NCBI GenBank assembly: GCA_022842205.1
Contig: JALHQA010000002.1
Span: 1-64,000 of the forward strand
Length of the DNA stretch: 64,000 nt
Origin: Hyphomicrobiales bacterium
GTDB lineage: Bacteria > Pseudomonadota > Alphaproteobacteria > Rhizobiales > Methylopilaceae
Direction of reading: 5' to 3'
Below, piece by piece: positions 27,062 through 35,969 of the stretch. Made by a program: the position numbers and the translations under genes. The notes under the pieces are model-generated. The model worked only from the letters and a program-made list of their open reading frames with translations, was not told where the DNA came from and searched no databases. Each line of letters begins with the position of its first letter. The first letter of the stretch is position 1.

Positions 27062-28147
27062 ATGACCGAAGACACACTCGCCCGTATCCGCGCCGCCATC
27101 GAGGCCTTCGCCAAGGGCGAGATCGTCGTCGTGACCGACGACGACGACCGCGAGAACGAGGGCGACCTGATCTTCGCAGCCTCGCTGGCGACGCCGGAGA
27201 AGCTGGCCTTCACCATCCGCAACACATCGGGCATCGTCTGTACGCCGCTGACCGCGGCCGAGGCGCGGCGGCTGAACCTCACCCCGATGGTGACGGACAA
27301 CGACGCGCCGATGCAGACGGCGTTCACCGTCTCGGTCGATGTGAAGCACGGCACGACGACCGGCATTTCGGCGGAAGAACGGACGCTGACGGTGCGCGCG
27401 CTCGCCAACGGAAACATGGGCGCGAGCGACTTCGTGCGGCCGGGGCATGTGTTTCCGCTGATCGCGCGCGACGGCGGCGTGCTGATGCGTTCCGGCCATA
27501 CGGAAGCGGCGGTCGATCTCTGCCGCCTCGCGGGCCTGCCGGAAGTCGGCGTCATCGCCGAACTCGTCAACGACGACGGTACGGTGATGCGCGGCGCGCA
27601 GGTCGAGGATTTCGCGAAGACGCACAAACTGACGCGCATTTCCGTCGCGGACCTGATCTCCTATCGCCAGGCGCGCGAGAAGCTGGTGACGCGCGTCTCC
27701 GAATTCCCCGTGGAGACAGCGATCGGCGTGCTGAAGGGCTATGCCTATGTGACGCCGTTCGACGAGGTGCATCACATCGCGGTGGTCTATGGCGATATCG
27801 GCGACGGCCGGGATGTCCCTGCCCGCCTGCACCGCGCCGACGCACTGACCGACGTGTTCGGCGGCGGACGCACGATCAAGGCCGCGATGAACCGCTTCGG
27901 CCGCCATGGACGCGGCATCATCGTGTATTTACGCGACGGCACCGCGGGCGTGCCGGTCAATCCGCCGGGCGCGGAGACGACCGAGTCGAAGCGCGAGGCG
28001 CAGTGGAAGGATATCGGCCTCGGCGCGCAGATCCTGAAGGATCTCGGCGTCAGCTCGATCCGGCTGCTGGCGTCGAAGGAAAGGCATTATGTCGGCCTTT
28101 CCGGATTCGGCATCGAGATCGCCGCCACGGAGAAGCTCGAGAGCTGA
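27062..28147 (+). CDS. ribB: 3,4-dihydroxy-2-butanone-4-phosphate synthase with GCHII-like domain (RibBX type)
   Basis: The first 205 residues are a complete RibB (DDDDRENEGDLIFAA, RPGHVFPLIARDGGV, RSGHTEAAVDL), making the four-carbon precursor of riboflavin from ribulose 5-phosphate. The remaining 150 residues align with GTP cyclohydrolase II but the zinc-binding cysteines are gone: where they should stand the sequence reads HRADALTDVFGGG. The Arg/Tyr-type nucleotide residues near the end are also altered. The second domain is therefore unlikely to act on GTP. This is the RibBX variant known from proteobacteria. Start follows AAAGAG closely. Confidence 0.92.
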   Translation: MTEDTLARIRAAIEAFAKGEIVVVTDDDDRENEGDLIFAASLATPEKLAFTIRNTSGIVCTPLTAAEARRLNLTPMVTDNDAPMQTAFTVSVDVKHGTTTGISAEERTLTVRALANGNMGASDFVRPGHVFPLIARDGGVLMRSGHTEAAVDLCRLAGLPEVGVIAELVNDDGTVMRGAQVEDFAKTHKLTRISVADLISYRQAREKLVTRVSEFPVETAIGVLKGYAYVTPFDEVHHIAVVYGDIGDGRDVPARLHRADALTDVFGGGRTIKAAMNRFGRHGRGIIVYLRDGTAGVPVNPPGAETTESKREAQWKDIGLGAQILKDLGVSSIRLLASKERHYVGLSGFGIEIAATEKLES

Positions 28148-28280
28148 CCGCCGCGCGCGCCGCATCTGCGGCAGGTTTTCTCATTTTTGGCGGAACATGA
28201 ACGGCCTGCCTTGGTTGTGTTCATAGGGGCGCGGACGATGCGCGCGCCTTGGACACAAACATTCTCCGAGGGAGACACAC

Positions 28281-28988
28281 ATGCTGAAGCACTCTTTGGC
28301 AGCGGGCCTGCTTGCCTGCGCCGCACTCACACCGGTCGCCTACGCCCAGGACGCCAAGCCGCAGCAGGAACGGTCCGCGCAGGCGGGCTCGGTCAATTTC
28401 ATCCGCGACCTGCAGGGCCAGCAGTTCCGCAGCACGAACCTCGTCGGGAAGACGGTCTACAATCAACAGGACGAGAACATCGGCAGTATCGGCGATCTCA
28501 TTCTCGACCGCGGCGGCCGCGTGGCGGGCGTCGTGATCGATGTCGGCGGATTCCTCGGCATCGGCGTAAGCGAGGTCGCCGTTCCGATGAACGCGCTGCG
28601 CTTCGAGCCGGATGAGGACGCGGTCGCGGGTACCGACGCCAACACCGCCGCAAGCGGCCGCGCCGCGACGGACGCAAATATCGAGAAGCAGCCGGGCGCG
28701 GCCGGTTCGCCGTCGGGCACCTCGACCAGCGCCGCCCTTCCGAACCAGAACGTGAAGGATCAGGGCAACGCGCAGGAGAATGCGGCTGCAAGCGCCGGCC
28801 AGGCCAAGCAGACCCCGCAGGCGGGTGCGGACACTGCGAACACGCAGAACGACATGGCCGCCAACACCAACGCGGACGCCGATGCAGCGATGGCCGACGA
28901 CGATCCGCTGGCGAACATGAAGGTCGTGCTCAACACGTCGCGTGACGATCTCGAGAACGCACCGAAGTTCGGCGAGACGCAGAACTAA
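28281..28988 (+). CDS. Secreted PRC-barrel protein
   Basis: 235 residues: signal peptide to about residue 22 (PVAYAQ), a PRC-barrel at about 45-110 (NLVGKTVYNQQDENIGSIGD, then VVIDVGGFLGIGVSEVAVP), and a long Ala/Asn/Gln/Asp-rich, probably disordered C-terminus. Periplasmic PRC-barrel proteins of this kind are common in Hyphomicrobiales; function is not known. GAGGGAG precedes the ATG and a strong terminator follows. Confidence 0.85.
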   Translation: MLKHSLAAGLLACAALTPVAYAQDAKPQQERSAQAGSVNFIRDLQGQQFRSTNLVGKTVYNQQDENIGSIGDLILDRGGRVAGVVIDVGGFLGIGVSEVAVPMNALRFEPDEDAVAGTDANTAASGRAATDANIEKQPGAAGSPSGTSTSAALPNQNVKDQGNAQENAAASAGQAKQTPQAGADTANTQNDMAANTNADADAAMADDDPLANMKVVLNTSRDDLENAPKFGETQN

Positions 28989-29003
28989 GCCACCACGACT
29001 CGA

Positions 29004-29044
29004 AAGCCCGCCGGCGGCCCTTCAGGCCCGGCGGGCTTTTTCGT
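29004..29044 (+). terminator. Rho-independent terminator of the PRC-barrel gene
   Basis: AGCCCGCCGG pairs with CCGGCGGGCT around a GC-rich loop, followed by TTTTT on the plus strand. It also separates the convergent DUF3828 gene. Confidence 0.85.
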
Positions 29045-29065
29045 ATCCGCGCACGAGCGCAGCGA

Positions 29066-30277
29066 TCAGGGCAGACTTGGCCGCGACCTGTTCGGCGAGA
29101 CTTTCGGCGAGGCCTTTTCGGCGGCGGCCTGCACAGGCGGCTTCGCCGGCTTTGCAGCTGGCGGCGGCGGAACGCGCGTCACGGAAAAACGCGGCGCGCC
29201 GGAGGCTGGTGGCGCGGGCGGCTTCTCGGCTGCCGGCGGCGATGGCGGAGCGGCGGCAGGCGGAGCCTTGGGTTTCGCGATCTGCTTGGGCTTGCCCTTC
29301 CTGGGCGCGACGGCCTTCTTTTTCCGCTTTTCCTTTTCCGGCGGCTTTGCGGCCTTGCGCGGAGATTCCGGCGGGGTGACGGCCGGCGGCGGCGCCGGTT
29401 CCACGGGAGCGGCGTCAGCGGGCTTGGCCGCCTCGGTGGCCGGACCAGCGGGCACGGCGGCAGGCTGATCGGACATATCCGCGGGAACGGAGGCTTCCGG
29501 AACGACCGGCTCGGCCGGCGTCTCTGTCAGGCTCGCCGGCGCGACGGCCGGTGTATCCAGGGGCGCGGCGGCGGTTTCAACCGCGCCGGGAATGTCGCCG
29601 GAGGGTTCCGCTGGCACGGCCGGAGCCGCCTCCAGCGCGGGGGGCTCGACGTCAGGCGATTTCGGCTCGGCGTGTACGGGAACCGGACGAGGCAGCGGCA
29701 CGCGGTCGCCGGACAGATGGATCGGCGGCGTCGCGGGTTCGCCCATCGCGGAGGCACGGGATTCCGACACGGACTCGGTGGTTGTCGGCCCGCCGTCTAC
29801 GGCGACCTCATCATCGTCGTCGGCTTCCGGGTCCTCGGTGAACAGTTCGCGCAGACGGCCATCGGGAACCTGGATGTCGTCAATACGCCAACCATTGCGC
29901 GTCTTGACGAGATCGACGTTGACGAGCCGGGCCTCAAGATAGCTGTAGAAATTCACCGCCGCGAGGACATGGTCGAAGGTCAGTTCGCGGATAGTGATGC
30001 GGATGTCGTAAATCTCCCACTCTTCGGCGTCCGCCAGCGGATCGTAGTTCATACGCTTCTGCTCGCCGAGCTTGGCGTCTTCCTCGATCATCGTGGCGAG
30101 TTCGTCGGTGAAGTGGTCGCGGAGCGTCGGCCCTTCGAGCGGAATCCCGTGGCCGTCGCCCTCCTCATAGGTGGCGTAGACCTTCTCGATGAACGCGTAC
30201 GCTTCCTCGTTGGCCAAGACAGGCTGGGCGACGAACGCCAGGCCGAACAGGGCCATGACGGCTGCAGCAAGTCTCAT
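29066..30277 (-). CDS. DUF3828-type secreted protein with long Pro/Ala-rich tail
   Basis: 403 residues. A signal peptide (about 1-22, VLANEE) precedes a DUF3828-like domain to about residue 145 (FIEKVYATYEEGDGHG, ADAEEWEIYDIRI, TRNGWRIDDIQVPDGRLREL). The remaining 250 residues are Pro/Ala-rich and end in basic PxxKP repeats, which suggest a disordered, cell-wall or DNA-touching linker; nothing catalytic is visible. The domain is clearly paralogous to the next upstream protein. ATG at 30277 chosen to place the signal peptide at the start. Confidence 0.7.
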   Translation of the reverse strand: MRLAAAVMALFGLAFVAQPVLANEEAYAFIEKVYATYEEGDGHGIPLEGPTLRDHFTDELATMIEEDAKLGEQKRMNYDPLADAEEWEIYDIRITIRELTFDHVLAAVNFYSYLEARLVNVDLVKTRNGWRIDDIQVPDGRLRELFTEDPEADDDDEVAVDGGPTTTESVSESRASAMGEPATPPIHLSGDRVPLPRPVPVHAEPKSPDVEPPALEAAPAVPAEPSGDIPGAVETAAAPLDTPAVAPASLTETPAEPVVPEASVPADMSDQPAAVPAGPATEAAKPADAAPVEPAPPPAVTPPESPRKAAKPPEKEKRKKKAVAPRKGKPKQIAKPKAPPAAAPPSPPAAEKPPAPPASGAPRFSVTRVPPPPAAKPAKPPVQAAAEKASPKVSPNRSRPSLP

Positions 30278-30398
30278 AATCTGCCATCCCCGCAATACAT
30301 CGGATGGCCGCATCTACCCACGAATAGAAAACAATTGGAGCCAATTTGCAATCTAAGGTTAGGGCTTGCGGTTAACGCCGCTGGCCCGCCTTGCGAAT

Positions 30399-30851
30399 TC
30401 ACCTGCCGTAGAGCGCCCGGAGGCCGCCGCTCGGGGCATGGATGTCGGCGATGCGCCAGCCCTCGGCGAGCCTGAGCAGATCGAGCCTTATTTCATCTGC
30501 CCGCTCATAGTTCCGGAAGGTGACGATGCCGGTGGCAAAGCCCGGCTTCGGTTCCTCGACGACGATCTTCAGACCGCTGATCTTCCACTCCTGGGCGTCG
30601 ATGAAAGGATCGCCGTTCATCATCGGCACTTCGCCGCGCGCCGCGGCCTGATCGGAATCCGCCTTGATGAGCGCCGCGAGCTCGGGCGTGAAATAGCGGC
30701 CGAGAGATGCGTTATCGAGCGGAGGCCCGCCTTCGTTCTCGCCGGTGTAGCTGCCGTAGATCGACTGCAGGAACTGCCGGGAGGTCTGTTCCTCGCCATG
30801 AGCGGAGACGACGAACAACCCCAGGATGAGCGCGGCAACAATACGGATCAT
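30399..30851 (-). CDS. DUF3828 family secreted protein
   Basis: A 150-residue protein with a signal peptide (about 1-19, VVSAHGEE) and the DUF3828 pattern: FLQSIYGSYTGENEGGPPLD, FIDAQEWKISGLKI, LAEGWRIADIHAPSGGLRAL. It is the compact paralogue of the preceding tail-bearing protein and lies 121 bases from it on the same strand. DUF3828 proteins are predicted periplasmic NTF2-like or inhibitor-like folds of unknown role. AAGGG lies ten bases before the chosen ATG. Confidence 0.75.
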   Translation of the reverse strand: MIRIVAALILGLFVVSAHGEEQTSRQFLQSIYGSYTGENEGGPPLDNASLGRYFTPELAALIKADSDQAAARGEVPMMNGDPFIDAQEWKISGLKIVVEEPKPGFATGIVTFRNYERADEIRLDLLRLAEGWRIADIHAPSGGLRALYGR

Positions 30852-31030
30852 GATCGGTCTGCCCTTTTGCAGCTGCTTCTCTCGCACGAACAGCACCATT
30901 TCCGCCAGACGGCCGCCAGGAGCGCCGGGCCCTACCTATTTGTACATACCTTATTCCCATCACGAAATTGTTAGACCACGCTCAGGCAGCGGCACATAGA
31001 CTTTCGCCGGGTGAGAGATTCGGAGGGGGC

Positions 31031-31222
31031 ATGAAACACAGCAAACCCGCCGCGGAAGCCGCCAGGCTGACCGTCATGGACCTTGCAGAGACGGCCGGAA
31101 TTCCCGTCGCACGCGCACGACGCCTCATCATGACATTCGGCAACGACGCCAAGACATTGCTGCGCGCGGTGCACGAACAGCGGCCCGGCCCGGCTAGACC
31201 CGGCGAACAATACAGGATGTGA
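31031..31222 (+). CDS. Small hypothetical protein
   Basis: 63 residues, helical, with LTVMDLAETAGIPVARARRLIMTFGNDAKTLLRAV forming what looks like a small helix-turn-helix or UBA-like bundle. GGAGGGGG sits immediately upstream of the ATG, a strong ribosome site. It faces ycjF convergently, ten bases apart. No family recognised. Confidence 0.55.
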   Translation: MKHSKPAAEAARLTVMDLAETAGIPVARARRLIMTFGNDAKTLLRAVHEQRPGPARPGEQYRM

Positions 31223-31232
31223 AAGACGGGCG

Positions 31233-32225
31233 TCAGTCCGGCTTCTTACTGAACAACCCGCCCGCGACCTCGCGCAGCGTCGGCGCCTTGCGCGCCGCAA
31301 AAGGCAGCGGACGGCAGACGGCGATCGCGGCAAGACCGATGCGCGCAGTGAGGATGCCGTTGATGACGCCCTCTCCGAGCCGCGCGGACAGTTTCGCCGC
31401 AAGTCCCTGCCCCACGATCTGATCGAGAAAGCCTTCGCCGGCCGCCATGCCGCCGGTGACGGCAAGATGCGTCAGCACGTGGCGCAGCAGGCGGAAGAAA
31501 CCGAGCGTGCCGGGACGCCCGCCATAGACATCGGCGATCTTGCGGATGAGCGCGATGGCGGTGGCGGCAACGACGGCGATATCGATGACGGCGCGCGGCG
31601 CCACAGCCGTGACGACAGAGACACGCTTGGCGGCATTGGCCACGAGGCGATGGGCTTCGAGGTCGAGCGCCGTCATAAGTTCGCGCTCTGCGAGCTGGAC
31701 AAGATCCGAACCGTCGATGATGGCCTTGCTGTCGCGCGCAAGATTGGCGCGGGCACGGGCGGTCCGCGGGTTCGATGCGTACAGACGGTCGAGGTCGGAG
31801 ACGACCGCCAGCGCGAGATTGCGGTCGTCCTGCACGATGGCGTCTTCCGCGCGGGCGCGCAGGCCATCGATGCGCCCGAGGCGGCGCAGCGCGAAGAATT
31901 CGCGGACGATCAGGACGAGAACGACGAGCGTGAAGATCGCCGCGAGGCCGAGGCCGACATAACCGAGCCAGAGATTGCGGGAGAACAGGTCCTCGATCAG
32001 GCGCGTGACGCCAAGGCCGAAGCCGAGGGCGATCAGACCGCCGAGCGAGGACCAGAACAGGGTCGCAAGCGTCGAACGCTTCGGCGGCGGCGCGGTGACG
32101 GTTGCTGCTTCCGCAATCTCGCCCGACGATGTCGGCGGCTCGACCAGAAGATCGGCGACATCGGCTTCCGGCTCGGAGAAGACGAGTTCCGGATCGTCGA
32201 GCTTGAAGGTCTGGGGTTTGCGCAT
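31233..32225 (-). CDS. ycjF: YcjF/UPF0283 family inner-membrane protein
   Basis: 330 residues: an acidic N-terminal tail, two transmembrane helices at about 58-110, and a C-terminal DUF697-type domain (about 130-330) containing RKIADVYGGRPGTLGFFRLLR, the family signature. Its ATG overlaps the stop of ycjX by one base. The ycjX-ycjF pair is linked to envelope stress in other proteobacteria, but the biochemical role is not defined. Confidence 0.9.
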   Translation of the reverse strand: MRKPQTFKLDDPELVFSEPEADVADLLVEPPTSSGEIAEAATVTAPPPKRSTLATLFWSSLGGLIALGFGLGVTRLIEDLFSRNLWLGYVGLGLAAIFTLVVLVLIVREFFALRRLGRIDGLRARAEDAIVQDDRNLALAVVSDLDRLYASNPRTARARANLARDSKAIIDGSDLVQLAERELMTALDLEAHRLVANAAKRVSVVTAVAPRAVIDIAVVAATAIALIRKIADVYGGRPGTLGFFRLLRHVLTHLAVTGGMAAGEGFLDQIVGQGLAAKLSARLGEGVINGILTARIGLAAIAVCRPLPFAARKAPTLREVAGGLFSKKPD

Positions 32226-33694
32226 CAGACGAGTTTATCCCCCAGCAGAAATTCAAGAACGCGGTCCATGCGGATATGGGGAAGGACGGGCTTTTCCCAA
32301 GGGCCGGATTCCAGCTTCGGCGGGCGGAATTTCAGGATGCCGACATCCCCTTCCCCGCCGTCCGCACGACCCTTGTAGCCGCCCGGCGAAAGCGCAACTT
32401 CGGGGTCCGCCGGAAGATCGCCCGGAAAGACGCCGACCTCTTCCTCGCCCGTAAAGACCTGCGTGCCCGAGCGTTCGCCCTTTTCCGGTGTGCCGGCGAT
32501 GACCCCCAGCTCATTCCTGCCGCGCTTGGCCAGCGCCTCGCGCGTGGCGCGGACGGCGGAGATGGCCAGCACCTCGACCTCGGCGCCGCCGAACTGCGCG
32601 CGTTCACGGGCGCGTTGAACGAGACGCCCGAGAATGGCCTCCAGCCTGTCGTGACTCGAATGGTGGAGGTGGTCGGCCTTCGTCGCAGCGAACAGGATGC
32701 GGTCGACACGCGGGCGAAACAGCGCGGACAGCCAGGTGTTGCGGCCGTGGCGGAACGCATCGAGCACATCGGTCAGCGCGGACTCGAGATCGGCCACGGC
32801 GTCCGGCCCGGCGTCCAGCGCGGCAAGCACATCGACCAGAACGATCTGGCGGTCGAGCCGGGCGAAATGATCGCGGAAAAACGGACGGACGATCTGTCGT
32901 ACATATGCATCATAGCGCCGCTCCATCATGGCGTGGAGCGAGCCAGAGCCGGCCACGGCATCCGGAGCGACGTCGAGCGGCGCGAAGGTCAGCATGGGCG
33001 AGCCTTCGAGATCCCCCGGCATGAGAAAGCGGCCCGGCGGCAGCGCGGACAGCGTGTCGCGCGCGTCGCGCGCGGTGCGGAGATAGGCGGTAAAGAGATC
33101 GGCGGCTTCCTTGGCCTGCGTTTCGCTTTCCGGCGCGAGGGGATCGAGCGTGGCGAGATGTTTATGCCAGCCCTTCGCGAACTTGCCGCGCGCGCCGGTG
33201 CGGCTCATGGCGACGGTCTCGGCGGACCATTGCGCGTAGCTCTTTCCCATCAGGCCGAGATCGAGCAGCCATTCGCCGGGATAATCGACGACGTCGAGCG
33301 TGAGGAATGTCGAGCCGCGGCGCTTGCCGAAAAAGGTCTCGGACGCGAATTCGAGAACGAGGCGCAGTTCGGAAATGCGGCGGGTGGACTCCGGCCAGCG
33401 ACGCTCCTGCAGCAGCGCTTTCAGATGCTCCTCGATGGCGAAGCGCGGCACCGCGTCGTCGGGCTGCGGCGCGAGTTGGGCGCCGATCAGACGGCCCTCC
33501 GCATAGGCGCGGAACAGCGGCAAGCGTCCGCCGTTCATCAGCGTATTGACGAGCGCGGTGATGAAGACGGTCTTGCCGGCGCGCGACAGGCCGGTGACGC
33601 CGAGACGCACGGTCGGATGCAGCGCCGAGCCGGCGACCTCGAGAATGCTGGCGGCGGCGATCCTGGCCTCGTGCGTGAGGTCGCTGACCTTCAT
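32225..33694 (-). CDS. ycjX: YcjX/DUF463 P-loop protein
   Basis: 489 residues with an N-terminal P-loop (GVTGLSRAGKTVFITALVN) and the DVVDYPGEWLLDLGLM switch-like segment, so a GTPase- or ATPase-like protein. Length agrees with the family. It is the first gene of the ycjX-ycjF unit. Upstream, 12 bases separate it from the lrgB stop, so read-through between the two units is possible. Confidence 0.9.
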   Translation of the reverse strand: MKVSDLTHEARIAAASILEVAGSALHPTVRLGVTGLSRAGKTVFITALVNTLMNGGRLPLFRAYAEGRLIGAQLAPQPDDAVPRFAIEEHLKALLQERRWPESTRRISELRLVLEFASETFFGKRRGSTFLTLDVVDYPGEWLLDLGLMGKSYAQWSAETVAMSRTGARGKFAKGWHKHLATLDPLAPESETQAKEAADLFTAYLRTARDARDTLSALPPGRFLMPGDLEGSPMLTFAPLDVAPDAVAGSGSLHAMMERRYDAYVRQIVRPFFRDHFARLDRQIVLVDVLAALDAGPDAVADLESALTDVLDAFRHGRNTWLSALFRPRVDRILFAATKADHLHHSSHDRLEAILGRLVQRARERAQFGGAEVEVLAISAVRATREALAKRGRNELGVIAGTPEKGERSGTQVFTGEEEVGVFPGDLPADPEVALSPGGYKGRADGGEGDVGILKFRPPKLESGPWEKPVLPHIRMDRVLEFLLGDKLV

Positions 33695-33706
33695 GCGCGG
33701 CAGGTC

Positions 33707-34399
33707 TCAGAGAAGCAGGAGGAACAGAGGCAGGGCAAACGCATAGACAAGTCCCACGAAGAGCATGCCGGTCATTGCATAGGCGGCGCAGAGAGGACTG
33801 ATCTCCAGCGCGCGGACGACCCCGAATGTATGGCTTGTTATGCCGAGCGCCAGACCCACATGGCGCTCGTCCTTAACGCCCGCGGCCCTGAGCAGGCGTT
33901 CCCCGGCGATGATGACGGCCACACCGGTCACGAACACGCTGAGCATCACGATCTCGACGGACAGGCCGTTGGCGGCGGCGATGGCGACCGCGATCGGCTG
34001 GCTGACGGTGCGCAGGCTCAGAGCGGCAACTTCGGGACCGCTGAAGCCGAACAGCAGCGCGATCGACAGGGTGATGAGGCCGAGCGTGAGGCCGGAGAGA
34101 ACGGCGCACAGAAGAATGCCGACGAAATCGCGCGCCAGTTTGCGCACATTGTCGATCAGCGGCAGCGCGAAGGCGACGACACCAAGAAACAGCGCCTCGA
34201 CGAGGATCTGGTTGTTTTCGAGATAGATCTCGGCGAAGGGGTGGCCGGTCCAGGCCAGGATGCCGAGCGCGGCGGCGACGATGAAGGTGCCGAGCGCGAC
34301 CGGGTGCAGGAGCGGCGAATTGCGGGCGCGGCGATGCAGCCAGAGACCCAAGAGATAGCCGGCAAGGCTGAGCGCCAGCGCGGGAACGAGAGGCGTCAT
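33707..34399 (-). CDS. lrgB: LrgB/CidB family membrane protein
   Basis: 230 residues with about seven hydrophobic segments; LRTVSQPIAVAIAAANG and LALGITSHTFGVVRA are the LrgB signatures. With LrgA it is thought to act in holin/antiholin-like murein hydrolase control or in export of glycolate/pyruvate-type metabolites. ATG overlaps the lrgA stop by four bases. Confidence 0.9.
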   Translation of the reverse strand: MTPLVPALALSLAGYLLGLWLHRRARNSPLLHPVALGTFIVAAALGILAWTGHPFAEIYLENNQILVEALFLGVVAFALPLIDNVRKLARDFVGILLCAVLSGLTLGLITLSIALLFGFSGPEVAALSLRTVSQPIAVAIAAANGLSVEIVMLSVFVTGVAVIIAGERLLRAAGVKDERHVGLALGITSHTFGVVRALEISPLCAAYAMTGMLFVGLVYAFALPLFLLLL

Positions 34400-34755
34400 G
34401 CCTCACCCTCGCCGCGCAGGCAGAGCTTGGCGATGAGGCCAGTGACGACGACGCCAAGCAGCGCGCAGACCGTAATGACGCCGATGACGAGCCAGATGGC
34501 GGCCGTCGCGAAATCCAGCACCACGATCATGCGCACGAGCAGCGGCACGAGACAGAGCGGGATGAGCGCCAGCATGACATTGGCGCCGGGACGGATCATC
34601 TCCTGGAAAGGCCGCCACGCCAGCACCGCGCAGAGGCAGAACAGCAGCCCGAAGATCGCGCCCGGAATACCGGCATCCGCGAAACCCGCCGCGAGCGTGC
34701 CGGCCATGTAGGCCAGCATCAGCAGCAGCACGCCTCTCAACTGTTCAGCCAGCAC
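34396..34755 (-). CDS. lrgA: LrgA/CidA family holin-like protein
   Basis: 119 residues, four hydrophobic segments, with GIPGAIFGLLFCL and RPGANVMLALIPLCLVPL in the positions of the LrgA motifs. It makes an operon with lrgB through a four-base overlap. Promoter region lies in the 27 bases before sixA's 3' end, or it is co-transcribed with sixA. Confidence 0.88.
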   Translation of the reverse strand: MLAEQLRGVLLLMLAYMAGTLAAGFADAGIPGAIFGLLFCLCAVLAWRPFQEMIRPGANVMLALIPLCLVPLLVRMIVVLDFATAAIWLVIGVITVCALLGVVVTGLIAKLCLRGEGEA

Positions 34756-34782
34756 CCGACCTCGCTATATGTACGCCGCAAC

Positions 34783-35304
34783 TCAATCCTTCAGGCCGAG
34801 ATGCTTCGGCGTTTCGAACGCGTAGAGCCACGCGCTCTTTTCCTCAATGGCGGCCCACGGAACGTCCTCGAAGTCGAGTATGGCGACGGCGGCCGTCGAA
34901 AACTTCTTCTCGAAGCGTTCGGCGACTTCCGGCTCGGCGCTTTCCGCGAGCGCGGAGGCCAAGGCTTCGATGCCGGGATTATGCCCGATGAGCATGAGGG
35001 TCTGTATCTCGCCATCCGTATTACGGACGATTTCGAACAGCGTGGCGGGATCGGCATCGTAGACCAGTTCCACAAAGACGGCCGGCGGCCGCGGATCGAA
35101 AGCCGGCGCCGCCGCTTCCCAGCTCTGGCGGGTGCGGGCCGACGGCGAGCAGATCACGAGATCGGGGGCGATGCCCTGCCCTTCGAGCCAGGCGCCCATG
35201 CCGGCGGCGGCCTCGACCCCGTCCGGCGTCAGCTCGCGTTCGTAGTCGTCGACCTCCCCGTGGGGGACAGCCTTGGCGTGACGGAAAAGGATGAGACGAC
35301 GCAT
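34783..35304 (-). CDS. sixA: Phosphohistidine phosphatase SixA
   Basis: 173 residues of the histidine-phosphatase (phosphoglycerate mutase-like) fold. The catalytic RHAKA is at residues 8-12 (ILFRHAKAVPHGEVDDYERELT), and LIGHNPG carries the second His. SixA removes phosphate from histidine of HPt domains or PTS proteins. It diverges from a gene for an HPt-like protein 195 bases away, which makes a functional link attractive. Confidence 0.9.
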   Translation of the reverse strand: MRRLILFRHAKAVPHGEVDDYERELTPDGVEAAAGMGAWLEGQGIAPDLVICSPSARTRQSWEAAAPAFDPRPPAVFVELVYDADPATLFEIVRNTDGEIQTLMLIGHNPGIEALASALAESAEPEVAERFEKKFSTAAVAILDFEDVPWAAIEEKSAWLYAFETPKHLGLKD

Positions 35305-35499
35305 TCAGGTGTGGCTTTCCGGCAATGCAGTCACACAAAAAGAACCTTATGGCGCACCCGCGCTCGTGAATCGAACCGTATTAACGGCCTCTTGTCCAAA
35401 CCGCCTTAAATTCGACACCGGCCGGGAGAAAACCGACTGTGTGGACGCTGGGTGGGCGACACAAAAACACTATAGGGTTCAAAAGGAAACCTTTGCGAA

Positions 35500-35862
35500 A
35501 TGTTGGTTGCTCAGCGCGTTGAGTCCTCGGCCTATAACCGTCCACTCGACCTTGTTCATCTCTCCCGTCAAACCGCCGGCGATCGCCATCTGGAACGCGA
35601 AGTACTCGCGATCTTCCGGCGTCAGGCCAGACAGGTTCTCTTCCAGCTCGACGCGATGCACGATCCGCGGAACCGGCTCGAAATCGCACATGCGCTGAAC
35701 GGCTCCGCCAAAGGCGTCGGCGCCTGGCGCGTCGCCACCGCGGCGCAGGCTCTTGAAGCCGCTGCCCGCGACGGGCGTCCGGCCGGCGAGCATGTCGCGA
35801 TCCTCGCGGAATGCATTTCCGAAGTCGTCGACGAAATCGACGAGCTGCTGACAGAAGGCTGA
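35500..35862 (+). CDS. HPt-domain-like phosphotransfer protein
   Basis: A 120-residue helical protein. EIAHALNGSAKGVGAWRVA at about 61-79 matches the HPt phosphorylation motif (His then LKGSA then G), with Asn at the usual Lys. The phospho-accepting His would be H64. Nothing else is attached, so it is a free-standing phosphotransfer protein or a degenerate one. The start codon is the first ATG with a weak AAGGA 13 bases upstream. It diverges from sixA. Confidence 0.7.
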   Translation: MLVAQRVESSAYNRPLDLVHLSRQTAGDRHLEREVLAIFRRQARQVLFQLDAMHDPRNRLEIAHALNGSAKGVGAWRVATAAQALEAAARDGRPAGEHVAILAECISEVVDEIDELLTEG

Positions 35863-35926
35863 GACTGGACCTGTTCCAGGCTCTAGCGCGACGCGGCGTT
35901 TCGGCTTACATCCTGCGCAGTCTTTT

Positions 35927-35951
35927 CGAAGGGCGGCTTTGCCGCCCTTCG
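35927..35951. terminator. Intrinsic hairpin after the HPt gene
   Basis: CGAAGGGCGGC pairs with GCCGCCCTTCG, an 11-base-pair stem with a three-base T loop. The T tract is weak on the plus strand (CATTTG), so termination may be inefficient before the ferredoxin gene 19 bases on. Confidence 0.6.
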
Positions 35952-35969
35952 CATTTGTCATGAGAGAAC

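Noticed and set aside
32276-34711. An 811-residue plus-strand frame opposite ycjX and lrgAB
   Set aside because: Composition is Arg/Glu/Asp/His-rich as expected for the complement of GC-rich genes, and the minus-strand genes are clear family members.
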